From Myxococcales bacterium (GTDB lineage: Bacteria > Myxococcota_A > Polyangia > Polyangiales > Polyangiaceae): a stretch of DNA of 64,000 bases. The notes beneath the pieces are model-generated. The model was not told where the DNA came from. It saw only the letters and a list, made by a program, of their open reading frames with translations, and made no database searches. Below, piece by piece: positions 54,502 through 62,257 of this stretch. Position 1 is the stretch's first letter, and each line of letters opens with the position of its first letter. The DNA lies in assembly GCA_903642325.1 (NCBI GenBank), contig CAHJWM010000006.1:88725-152724 (forward strand), in the 5' to 3' direction. The translations under genes were made by a program, and so were the position numbers.

Positions 54502-55556
54502 GCGGGCGTCTCCGAAAGTAATTGCACGTCGCGAAGGTGCTGCGCGTTGGCGTAGTCCGTCAAGGCTTCACGGCTGGTGTAGAGCGGCTCGAAGCCGAGC
54601 TCTTTGCGCGCTAATGCGCCATCGGCGACGCAAATGTATTGCAAATAGTCGAAGAATGCCGGTGGTGCCTCGGCCAGTTGGGTGAGCCAAAGCGCCGTCG
54701 TCAACCCCGAAGCCAGCGAGCGCGGCAAGGGCAGGGTGTGGCGCCCGGCCAGCTTGATCACGGTGCGCAGCGGCAGCACGCCGTCGCCGACGATATTGAA
54801 GATGCCCGGCGCGTCATACAGCGCGGCTAACCGCAGCGCCCGCACCGCATCCGCCTCGTGCACGAACTGCCAGAGCGGATCGAAGCCGAGCACGGTCGGG
54901 GCCAGGCGATGACTCAGGTAGCGGGTCAAGAAGTTGTTCACGGTGGGGCCGAGCATGGGCGCAATCCGGAGCACGGTAGCGATGCGCCCTTGGCCGGGCC
55001 GACCGAAGCGCAAAACTTCATGCTCGGCTTCCATCTTGTCAGCGAAAAACGACTCGCTGCGCCGAGCGCGTAACGGGTGCTTTTCCGACAAGTAATTGGG
55101 GTTGGTGGCATGCGCGCCGTAGAGCAACGTTTGGCTGCGCATGACGACCTTGTGCACCTTCGTTCGCCGACAGGCATTGAGTACGTGCATGGTGCCCACG
55201 CTTTCGAGCTCGTGGGCGTAAGCAGTGGAGTGCGTCGGCGAGTCCAAAAATGCCAAATGCACCAAAACGTCGACGGCTTCCGCCGACAGAATTTCGGCTA
55301 GGCGGTCCTCCGCCAAGGCCTCAGTCAGGCTCACGTCGCAAACGCGTGATTTGCGGCCGGCCGTGGTGGGCGCCTCGGTGTCGAGGCACACGATCGATCG
55401 AACGAGGGGATCCTCTTCCAGCAAGCCGATGAGGTTGGTTCCCAAGAACTGCGCCGCACCCGTGATCGCAACGACCCGCCGTCGAGAGCTCGTGGAGCCT
55501 GAAAGTCCACGGTCGCTCAAGGCCAGCGAGTGCGAAGATGTAAGCGCGTTACTCAC
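54498..55556 (-). CDS. NAD-dependent epimerase/dehydratase-like (extended SDR)
   Basis: A 352-residue protein with a GTG start. The Rossmann motif is TGAAQFLG (usual TGxxGFLG has Gly where Gln stands). The catalytic YxxxK is FFADK, so the Tyr is replaced by Phe. Other fold blocks are present: VDVLVHLAF, VMRSQTLLYG, APMLGP and FNIVGDGVLPL. The changes suggest lost or altered redox chemistry; a structural or binding role is possible. It is the first gene of an operon with the acyltransferase and truB. Confidence 0.85.
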   Translation of the reverse strand: MSNALTSSHSLALSDRGLSGSTSSRRRVVAITGAAQFLGTNLIGLLEEDPLVRSIVCLDTEAPTTAGRKSRVCDVSLTEALAEDRLAEILSAEAVDVLVHLAFLDSPTHSTAYAHELESVGTMHVLNACRRTKVHKVVMRSQTLLYGAHATNPNYLSEKHPLRARRSESFFADKMEAEHEVLRFGRPGQGRIATVLRIAPMLGPTVNNFLTRYLSHRLAPTVLGFDPLWQFVHEADAVRALRLAALYDAPGIFNIVGDGVLPLRTVIKLAGRHTLPLPRSLASGLTTALWLTQLAEAPPAFFDYLQYICVADGALARKELGFEPLYTSREALTDYANAQHLRDVQLLSETPA

Positions 55557-55564
55557 CCAGCACT

Positions 55565-55615
55565 CTTTCGACAGATGATCCTTTTTGCATCTCGTGTTCG
55601 CAAAGTAGTCGAAAG
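55565..55615. promoter_or_regulatory. imperfect inverted repeat in divergent promoter region
   Basis: CTTTCGAC at 55565-55572 and GTCGAAAG at 55608-55615 are inverted copies (extending to 10 of 11 with flanking bases) about 35 nt apart. They lie just upstream of the epimerase start and in the divergent promoter region shared with the Ser/Thr kinase gene. This could be a regulator-binding site, but no factor is assigned. Confidence 0.3.
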
Positions 55616-55746
55616 TGTCGTGATTCCTAGAGTCATCGTTTGGAAAAGAATCGCGCGCTGGGCCGCGCCCGAGCTCTGCGCGACAAGCCTGGAATTTGCA
55701 GTAGTTTCCTGTTCAGAGGGGGTCGCCTGAATTACACTGAACGATC

Positions 55747-57594
55747 ATGGCTCACGCCTCGGTTGTCGCCGGCTCCATGCTCGGCCCCTATTTGCTGGGG
55801 GATCGGCTTGGCCTCGGAGGCATGGCAGAGGTGTACGTCGCGCATCGCGCTGGGCCGCGAGGTTTTGCCAAGCGCTTCGCGCTGAAACGGATCTTGCCCG
55901 AGCTGGCGTTGGACGCCCGGTTCGTGGCGATGTTTTGTGACGAGGCGCGCATTTGCGCCGCACTCTGCCACCCGAACATCGTGCAAGTCGTGGACTTCGG
56001 TGAAGCTCAGGGCGAGCTGTTCATGGCGATGGAGTTCGTGGACGGCGTGTCCTTGGCTCGCCTGCTGCGCACGGTCTCGGCGCGGCGGGAGCGGTTTCCC
56101 CGCGCGATCGCGCTGCGCATTGCTCACGAAGTGTTGCGCGGTCTGGCCTTCGCGCACGCGGCGCAAGACGAGCATGGGCGGCCCCTCGGCATCGTGCATC
56201 GCGACGTCTCACCGGGCAACGTGCTCATCGGCCGCGCGGGCGAGATCAAGCTCGGTGACTTCGGTATCGTGCGCAGTGAGTTCGTGGACCGGCGTACCTA
56301 CCCGGGCGAACTCAAAGGCAAGGTCGGGTACATGTCGCCCGAGCAGGTGATGGGCACGGAGGTGGATCCGCGCAGTGATCTGTTCACCGTTGGCATTATC
56401 TTGGCGGAGATGCTGCTTGCTCGCCCGTTGTTTGCCGGTCAAAACGAGTTCGAGATCCTGACCAATATTTACGAGGCAAACCTGGACGTGCTCGAGCGTC
56501 ACGCCGACGGTCTGCCGCAATCGTTGCTCGAGATGCTGAAAAAGGCACTGTCTCGCGAGCCCCAGCAGCGATTTCAAAGCGCGGCCGAGTTTCGCAGCAG
56601 TTTGCGTGACGTCGCCCGCGAGCTCGGCGCGCCGCTCGGTGACTCGGAAATCGTGGCTTGGCTATCGAGCCTGGGCGTCTTGCCGTCGCGCAGTGGTACG
56701 CACGAGCGCTTGGCTCCGGCGTATGAGCCAGCCGGGTGCGTGGCGGATACGAGCTCGATTCGTGGTTCGGAGTCTGCCGCGTCCTCGCCCGCTGAGTCGG
56801 GGCAACGTTTGGCGCAACCGCTGGTGGTGCGGACGCCGCGCTTCGGTGACCCGCTCACGCGTGTCGCTTCCTGGCGCAGCGCGCTCGAGCGTATGACTCT
56901 CCCGGCCGTGCTCCACGCCATTGCCGCTCGTGAAGAGACCGGCCTTTTGGTGGCGCGCAACGAGCGCCGGGAAAAACATTTTTTCTTCGTTGAAGGGGAG
57001 CTGTGCGCCGCGCGCTCTACCGAGCACAGCGAGCTCTTGGGTGCACGTTTACTTCGCGCCAATCGCCTTAGTGAGGCGGACCTCGCCGACGCGCTCGGCA
57101 GCTGCAAGGCCACGGGCCGAGCGCTCGGCGAGGAGCTCGTGGCGCGCGGTATCCTGCGTGGAAGCTCACTGCTGCGGGAGCTGACGGAGCAAGTCGAGGC
57201 GCGCTTCAATGAGCTCTTCAGCTGGCACGCGGGGAACCTTTGGTTCGTGCAGGGCGTGCGCGAGCCGCAGCTCGAGATCAAAACCCCTTCGTTGTTACCC
57301 GCGCTCGTCACGCACGCCATTCGCGAGGCCTACACGGACGACGAGCTCGCGCTTTGGTTTGCGCCCGCCGGCAAGCTGCCCGTCGCTCGCGGGCCCGCGC
57401 GGCGCATCGATCCAAGCAAGCTCGGCCTGTCTCTCGCAGAACGCCGGGCCCTCGAACGCTCAGTTCAAGAAAGCTCAATCGAAAGCTTGGTCGGCACCCT
57501 TTCTGCCGAACGTGTGGCTACCCCCCGCGAAACCCTATTCGGCCTCTTCGTCGGGGTCAGCATCGGCCAGATCAGCATCCCTGGCTGGCGCTAA
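55747..57594 (+). CDS. Ser/Thr protein kinase with DUF4388-like C-terminal region
   Basis: A 615-residue protein. Kinase domain ~14-300: Gly-loop LGLGGMAEV (from residue 21), Lys47 (FALK), HRDVSPGN (151-158) and DFG (171-173). The Lys of HRDxKxxN is Ser here, a variant common in myxobacterial kinases. An Ala/Ser-rich linker leads to a C-terminal region (~385-545) with TLPAVLHAIAAREETGLLVA and a block LLGARLLRANRLSEADLADAL ... ALGEELVARGIL, like the DUF4388/GspE N-terminal fold, which is thought to bind nucleotides or partner proteins. No transmembrane helix is visible. It is divergent from the epimerase operon and convergent with the hybrid kinase. Confidence 0.92.
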   Translation: MAHASVVAGSMLGPYLLGDRLGLGGMAEVYVAHRAGPRGFAKRFALKRILPELALDARFVAMFCDEARICAALCHPNIVQVVDFGEAQGELFMAMEFVDGVSLARLLRTVSARRERFPRAIALRIAHEVLRGLAFAHAAQDEHGRPLGIVHRDVSPGNVLIGRAGEIKLGDFGIVRSEFVDRRTYPGELKGKVGYMSPEQVMGTEVDPRSDLFTVGIILAEMLLARPLFAGQNEFEILTNIYEANLDVLERHADGLPQSLLEMLKKALSREPQQRFQSAAEFRSSLRDVARELGAPLGDSEIVAWLSSLGVLPSRSGTHERLAPAYEPAGCVADTSSIRGSESAASSPAESGQRLAQPLVVRTPRFGDPLTRVASWRSALERMTLPAVLHAIAAREETGLLVARNERREKHFFFVEGELCAARSTEHSELLGARLLRANRLSEADLADALGSCKATGRALGEELVARGILRGSSLLRELTEQVEARFNELFSWHAGNLWFVQGVREPQLEIKTPSLLPALVTHAIREAYTDDELALWFAPAGKLPVARGPARRIDPSKLGLSLAERRALERSVQESSIESLVGTLSAERVATPRETLFGLFVGVSIGQISIPGWR

Positions 57595-57637
57595 ATCTTC
57601 GACCTGCCCGTATCGAGGCGGGCGCGGCCGCGCCGGG

Positions 57638-59395
57638 TCAGCGCCCGCTCGAGGGAGGCGCTGAAGAACGTCGTTTCGGGGCAGGCGGGTGCAAGGTGCG
57701 CACCGAGTGGGGCGGGACAGACTCAGGGACGTGGTCTTCCATCAGATCATTGATGGTCCTGAGCTCTACCGGCTTGAACAGTGTGGGGCACCCGGAGCTT
57801 CGCAGGTATTCCGCCTCCGCGCGGCCGAGCGCGCCGCCGGTCACGAATACGAAGCGCGTGGCAAGCTCGGGCCGCCGCGCCCCCAAGCGCGCATGCAACG
57901 TGTCTCCGTTACGGCCTGGCAGGAACACGTCGCACAACACCAAGTCTGGAGTGTACTGGGGATCCAGCAGCGCCACTTCTGCTTCGGACGCGGAGCCGGC
58001 GGTGCGTACCACGTGCGGCTTCAGCGCGCGCCGCATCGTGCGGGCGAATACCGGGTCGTCGTCGATCACGAAGACCTGCCGCGGGCGTGCGGGGGTGACG
58101 CGCTGCTTCGACAACCGCACCGGAAGCACGGGAATCAGCCCGCTGTCCTCCTGCACGCGCGTCAAGAGGACGCGAAACGAGGCGCCGCCCCCGGTCCGGT
58201 CGTGCACTTCGATGTGGCCGCCGTGGGAGGCGACCACGTCACTGCAGATCTTGAGGCCAAGGCCGGTGCCTTGGCCTCGCTCTTTGGTGGTGAAAAACGG
58301 CCTGAAAATATGCTGAACCGCTCCGGGCGGGATGCCTGGCCCGTTGTCCTCGACGACCAGTGCCAATTGCTCACCGCGCGCCAGCACCTTCACCCAGACC
58401 TCAGGCCGCGAGCTGCTCTCGCACGCGTCCGCGGCGTTGAATACCAAGTTCAGCACGACCTGTCCCAAGCTGTCGCGTCGACCGATGGTGTACACCGGTT
58501 CTTCGGCCTGCTGCGTGAGCGTGATTCCCCGGCGCTCCAAGTGCGGCAGCGCGATGGCCAGCGAATCGCGGACCACCGTCACCAAGTCCACGCACTCGGG
58601 TGAAGTCTCACGCCGTGACACGAGCGACAGCTGCTCCACGGTGTCGCGAATGCGCGCGACCGCCGTCTGAATGTCCGACGACACCTCGGACAACTCGCGG
58701 ATGGCGCCGCTCAAGTTGGGGTCAGTGTCGTCACTGAGCGCGGTCACTTGCTCCACCAGGCGACCGAGCTCTTCTTGCTGCAGCAGCATTGCGCCGGCGG
58801 GGCCGCGCAGCTCGTGCGCGACGCTGGCCGTTAGGAGCCCCAGGCTGGCCATGCGACTCGCTTCCGCAAGCTCATCGTTGCTGGGTAACGGCGTGTGCCG
58901 GCTCTGCTCGCGTTCCAGCGCAATTCCCAGCATATTCGCGATCGTGCTAGAAAATTGTAGCACCTCCTCATCGACGCGCGCAGCGTCGTCGAAAAGCAGA
59001 ACGAATACCGCGTGCGCGACGCGCCGATGTAACACCGGCACCGCGAGCACGGCGCGCGCGCCGAGCGCCAAAATCTCACCGGCATCGTCGATGCCTTCGC
59101 GGTCGCCGCCGAGGTCGCCGAGCAACACCGAGCGTCGTGTGCTGAGCGCGCGCTGCGCAATAGTGCTGAGCGCGCGACGCAGCACGACTAGCTCGGGGCC
59201 TCCGCGATCGCCCAACCTCCGCTCCGCGATCGACGATAGGCCCGACTCGAGCGTGAACGCCGCGGCTGCGCGCGCCTTGGTGGTCTCGAGCAGCGTGTCC
59301 AAGGCGTCACCCAGGAGGCCACTGGGCTCGCCGGCTAGACGATTAGATAAGCTGTGGAGGGCGTCCAAGCGTTGCAGACGCATCAGCGGATTCAT
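57638..59395 (-). CDS. hybrid histidine kinase with C-terminal receiver
   Basis: A 585-residue cytoplasmic kinase. It starts at MNPLMRLQRL (a TTG 27 codons upstream is an alternative). GAF-like sensor domain ~30-165 (AAFTLESGL ... ARAVLAVPVL). HisKA with the H-box SVAHELRGP, phospho-acceptor His194. HATPase_c with NLVFNAADAC, DNGPGIPPG and TGLGLKICSD. A receiver at ~440-560 (VFVIDDDPVFART, LVLCDVFLPGRNGD) is followed by a Pro/Ser tail. No output domain follows, so phosphate may pass to a separate regulator. It sits beside the Ser/Thr kinase gene, convergently. Confidence 0.93.
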   Translation of the reverse strand: MNPLMRLQRLDALHSLSNRLAGEPSGLLGDALDTLLETTKARAAAAFTLESGLSSIAERRLGDRGGPELVVLRRALSTIAQRALSTRRSVLLGDLGGDREGIDDAGEILALGARAVLAVPVLHRRVAHAVFVLLFDDAARVDEEVLQFSSTIANMLGIALEREQSRHTPLPSNDELAEASRMASLGLLTASVAHELRGPAGAMLLQQEELGRLVEQVTALSDDTDPNLSGAIRELSEVSSDIQTAVARIRDTVEQLSLVSRRETSPECVDLVTVVRDSLAIALPHLERRGITLTQQAEEPVYTIGRRDSLGQVVLNLVFNAADACESSSRPEVWVKVLARGEQLALVVEDNGPGIPPGAVQHIFRPFFTTKERGQGTGLGLKICSDVVASHGGHIEVHDRTGGGASFRVLLTRVQEDSGLIPVLPVRLSKQRVTPARPRQVFVIDDDPVFARTMRRALKPHVVRTAGSASEAEVALLDPQYTPDLVLCDVFLPGRNGDTLHARLGARRPELATRFVFVTGGALGRAEAEYLRSSGCPTLFKPVELRTINDLMEDHVPESVPPHSVRTLHPPAPKRRSSAPPSSGR

Positions 59396-59619
59396 GATTG
59401 ATGAAGCTCGAGCCCGCTGCAGAATGTCTCGTAAGCGAGCCCTCCCAAGATAGGGCTTTTCAAGCTCGAAAGCCAAGGCAACGCAAAACCGTTAGCGGTT
59501 AGTGAAGACACCTATCGCACTTTTCTCGCTTTGCGCTCACCTTGCGCACATGCTCCCCTCCCGACCTGGGGCCCGCGCGGCGTTCCAAAGACTCATCCGA
59601 TCGACACTAACTTGCGTCC

Positions 59620-60270
59620 TCACGCTTGCGAGGCGCCGGAAAATTCCTTGCGGAGCACGGGATAGGGCCCGAAATCATTCACGATTTCAAACCCTTCTTC
59701 GAGAAATACCTTGACCGGCCCGAGCCACAGCTCCGCGGGCCCGACTCGCTCAGCTCGCCGTGGAAAAGCCTCGATGGCGCGAGCTCCCGCCTGCTGCGCA
59801 ATGGTTACCCCGTGGTGTACGAGTGCGCGCGCAACGCCGCGGCGCCGCATGTTTTCATCCACTAGCAGACAGCCGACCGTCAGCACGCCGTCTCGAGGCC
59901 CGGCGAAGCAGGGCAGTGCTTTATATAAACGTTGCCCGTACAGTTTCGGAATAGTGCTGGCCAAGCACAGCTTCATCCAACCCACCGCACGGCCCTCGTG
60001 CAGCGCCACGACGCCCTTCAACCCGGCCTCGGCCAAGTCGGTCACGAAGGCGGCACGGTTCAGCTCGGGGGCATGGAACAGCCGCTCGAGCCAAGCGTTT
60101 TTGTCTCCGCTGAAATGCCAGTACTGACAATGACAAGCGGTGGCAGTGCGCTCGAACAGGGCAAGCAAGGCATCGGTATGCTCGGGCCCCGCCGCGCTCA
60201 CTAGCCAGCTCACTGCGAGGTCGCGATCGGGCGCCTCGCGCGAGCCCAGAGTGCCTTCGTTCTCAGCCAA
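59620..60270 (-). CDS. GNAT-family acetyltransferase
   Basis: A 216-residue N-acetyltransferase-like protein with central acetyl-CoA-binding [14 protein letters not shown] (the R/QxxGxG/A motif) and C-terminal [31 protein letters not shown]. Before that, [13 protein letters not shown] forms the usual beta-4 strand. A Cys/His-containing N-terminal stretch ([10 protein letters not shown]) resembles that of some YitI-like GNATs. The start is a TTG overlapping gatA by 8 bp. The substrate is unknown. Confidence 0.85.
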   Translation of the reverse strand: MAENEGTLGSREAPDRDLAVSWLVSAAGPEHTDALLALFERTATACHCQYWHFSGDKNAWLERLFHAPELNRAAFVTDLAEAGLKGVVALHEGRAVGWMKLCLASTIPKLYGQRLYKALPCFAGPRDGVLTVGCLLVDENMRRRGVARALVHHGVTIAQQAGARAIEAFPRRAERVGPAELWLGPVKVFLEEGFEIVNDFGPYPVLRKEFSGASQA

Positions 60271-61789
60271 GCGGCGGCCGCGCGGGCCCGTTCGGCGCGG
60301 TGAGGCGCTCGACTGCGGCGGCTAAGGTGAAGAGGCGCTCTTCTTCGAACGCGGGAGCAAGCAGTTGTAGACCAACCGGGAGCGCTGGCTGCGAGTCGTT
60401 CGCTCGAGTCATGGCGCAGGGGACGCTCAGACCGGCAATGCCCGCCAGGCTGGCCGGCAACGTATAGATATCGGCCAGGTACATAGCCAAGGGATCGCTG
60501 CCCTTGTCGCCGAATTTGAAGGCAGGGCTCGGGCTGGTCGGTGCGGCGATCGCATCCACCGTTTCGAACGCGCGATCGAAGTCTTGCTTGATCAACGTGC
60601 GCGTCTTTTGGGCCTTACGATAGTACGCGTCGTAATAACCCGAGCTCAGCACGTACGTGCCCAGCAAGATTCGGCGCTTCACCTCGGCGCCGAAGCCCGC
60701 GTTCCTCGTCTTTCCGTACATGGTCTCCAGGTTGCTGCGCGGAGGCTCCAGGCGGAGCCCGAAGCGTACGCCGTCGAAGCGCGCCAGGTTGCTCGATGCT
60801 TCCGCGGTCGCCACGATGTAGTACGTGGCGATGCCGTGTCGCGTGTGCGGAAGCGCCACCGGATGCACGCTGCAGCCCTCACTCTCTAGCGCGCTGATGG
60901 CGGCGCGCACACTGCTCGCGACTGCAGGGTCCAAGCCTGCTCCGAAATATTCTTCTGGGATGCCGATGCGCAAGCCCTTCACTGGCTTGTCGCAGGCGGC
61001 TTCGTAAGCGCCAACGGGCAGGTCTGCGCAGGTGGAGTCGTGGCCGTCTGCGCCAGAAATGACCTCCAGCAAGCGAGCCGCGCTGCGGGCATCGCGCGCG
61101 AACGGGCCCACTTGGTCCAGGCTGGAGGCGAAGGCCACGAGGCCGTAGCGCGAGACTCGGCCGTAGCTTGGCTTCACCCCGACCACCCCGCACAGCGCCG
61201 CCGGCTGACGAATCGAGCCGCCCGTGTCGCTGCCGAGTGAGCCCGCGGCCATGCCCGCCGCTACCGCGACCGCGCTGCCTCCGCTCGACCCCCCGGCGGT
61301 GCGAGTGGAGTCCCACGGATTGAGCATCGGACCGAACGCGCTATTTTCGCCGGACGAGCCCATGGCGAACTCATCCATATTCGTCTTGCCGACGAGCACG
61401 GCGTCGGCGGCGCGCAGTCGAGCGACCACGGTTGCGTCATAAGGAGGCCGCCAGCCGCTGTCCGCGTCCGAGCCCGCCGTGCCACTTGCGTTGCGACGGG
61501 TGAGTAGCTTGGAGGCGCACGTGGTGGGCGCGTCCCGCGTGCACAGCGCGTCCTTGATCGCGATTGGCACGCCGCAAAGCTTGCCGAGCGGCTCTCCACG
61601 CGCGCGTTTCTGATCGACGGCGGCGGCCGCAGCCAACGCCGCTTCGCGGGCCACGTACAGAAATGCATGGAGACCGCCGTGCGCTTCCATCCGGCCGAGC
61701 GCGCGCTCGGTCAGCGCAAGGGCACTGATCTCACCGCGGGCCACACACGCCGCCTGCTCCGGTATGGGCAAATCCAGCACTTCACTCAT
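60263..61789 (-). CDS. gatA: Asp/Glu-tRNA amidotransferase subunit A
   Basis: A 508-residue amidase of the tRNA-dependent transamidation pathway, supplying ammonia from glutamine for Asn-tRNA or Gln-tRNA formation. The Ser-cisSer-Lys triad is visible: Lys79 (AIKD), Ser168 (GGSSGGS) and Ser192 (DTGGSIRQP). It overlaps gatC by 4 nt. gatB is not in the window. Confidence 0.97.
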   Translation of the reverse strand: MSEVLDLPIPEQAACVARGEISALALTERALGRMEAHGGLHAFLYVAREAALAAAAAVDQKRARGEPLGKLCGVPIAIKDALCTRDAPTTCASKLLTRRNASGTAGSDADSGWRPPYDATVVARLRAADAVLVGKTNMDEFAMGSSGENSAFGPMLNPWDSTRTAGGSSGGSAVAVAAGMAAGSLGSDTGGSIRQPAALCGVVGVKPSYGRVSRYGLVAFASSLDQVGPFARDARSAARLLEVISGADGHDSTCADLPVGAYEAACDKPVKGLRIGIPEEYFGAGLDPAVASSVRAAISALESEGCSVHPVALPHTRHGIATYYIVATAEASSNLARFDGVRFGLRLEPPRSNLETMYGKTRNAGFGAEVKRRILLGTYVLSSGYYDAYYRKAQKTRTLIKQDFDRAFETVDAIAAPTSPSPAFKFGDKGSDPLAMYLADIYTLPASLAGIAGLSVPCAMTRANDSQPALPVGLQLLAPAFEEERLFTLAAAVERLTAPNGPARPPLG

Positions 61790-62076
61790 TCGTCGACGAA
61801 CGCCGGAACGGCGAACCCTCCGCCAGCGCTGCGCGGCGCCTCGCGCAGCGCGAGCTCATGGCTCAAGCTCGGCTGAACCGCGTCCGTGCGGAATGGGGCG
61901 GCGCTGACCGCGACTTGCGTCGTCTCCGAAACGGCATCCGTGTCGAGCTCGGACAGGGAGTTCACGTATTCGAGAATGTTGTCGAGATCTTTCTGCATGC
62001 GGTCGATCTCCTCGTCCTCGAGCTCGAGTCGAGCCAATTTGGCGACGTGCAGAACCGTTTCACGAGTGATGGCCAT
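61786..62076 (-). CDS. gatC: Asp/Glu-tRNA amidotransferase subunit C
   Basis: A 96-residue subunit (ATG of [10 protein letters not shown]) with the family pattern [34 protein letters not shown]. It stabilises GatA on GatB. The start is the second ATG-type choice in the frame; the longer form adds eight residues with no family match. It is first in the gatC-gatA-GNAT unit. Confidence 0.95.
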   Translation of the reverse strand: MAITRETVLHVAKLARLELEDEEIDRMQKDLDNILEYVNSLSELDTDAVSETTQVAVSAAPFRTDAVQPSLSHELALREAPRSAGGGFAVPAFVDE

Positions 62077-62257
62077 GGTCAGCGGCGCGCAGGCTAGCAT
62101 CAGGACGGCGGTTGGCTCATACTCATCTGTTCAGGCCCAAATTGCGCCCAATTCGTCGTTCGTAGGAGCGCAACTGCGCGTCACTGCGGCCGACTTCTAG
62201 ACCGTGGTGCGTACCCCGAAGCCTGTGCTCCGCTCGACGTCGGGCCATCTGCCCGAT

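Noticed and set aside
57240..58316. 358-codon plus-strand frame after the DUF4388 kinase
   Set aside because: It overlaps both the kinase and the hybrid histidine kinase in other frames and is Arg/Pro-rich without family features.
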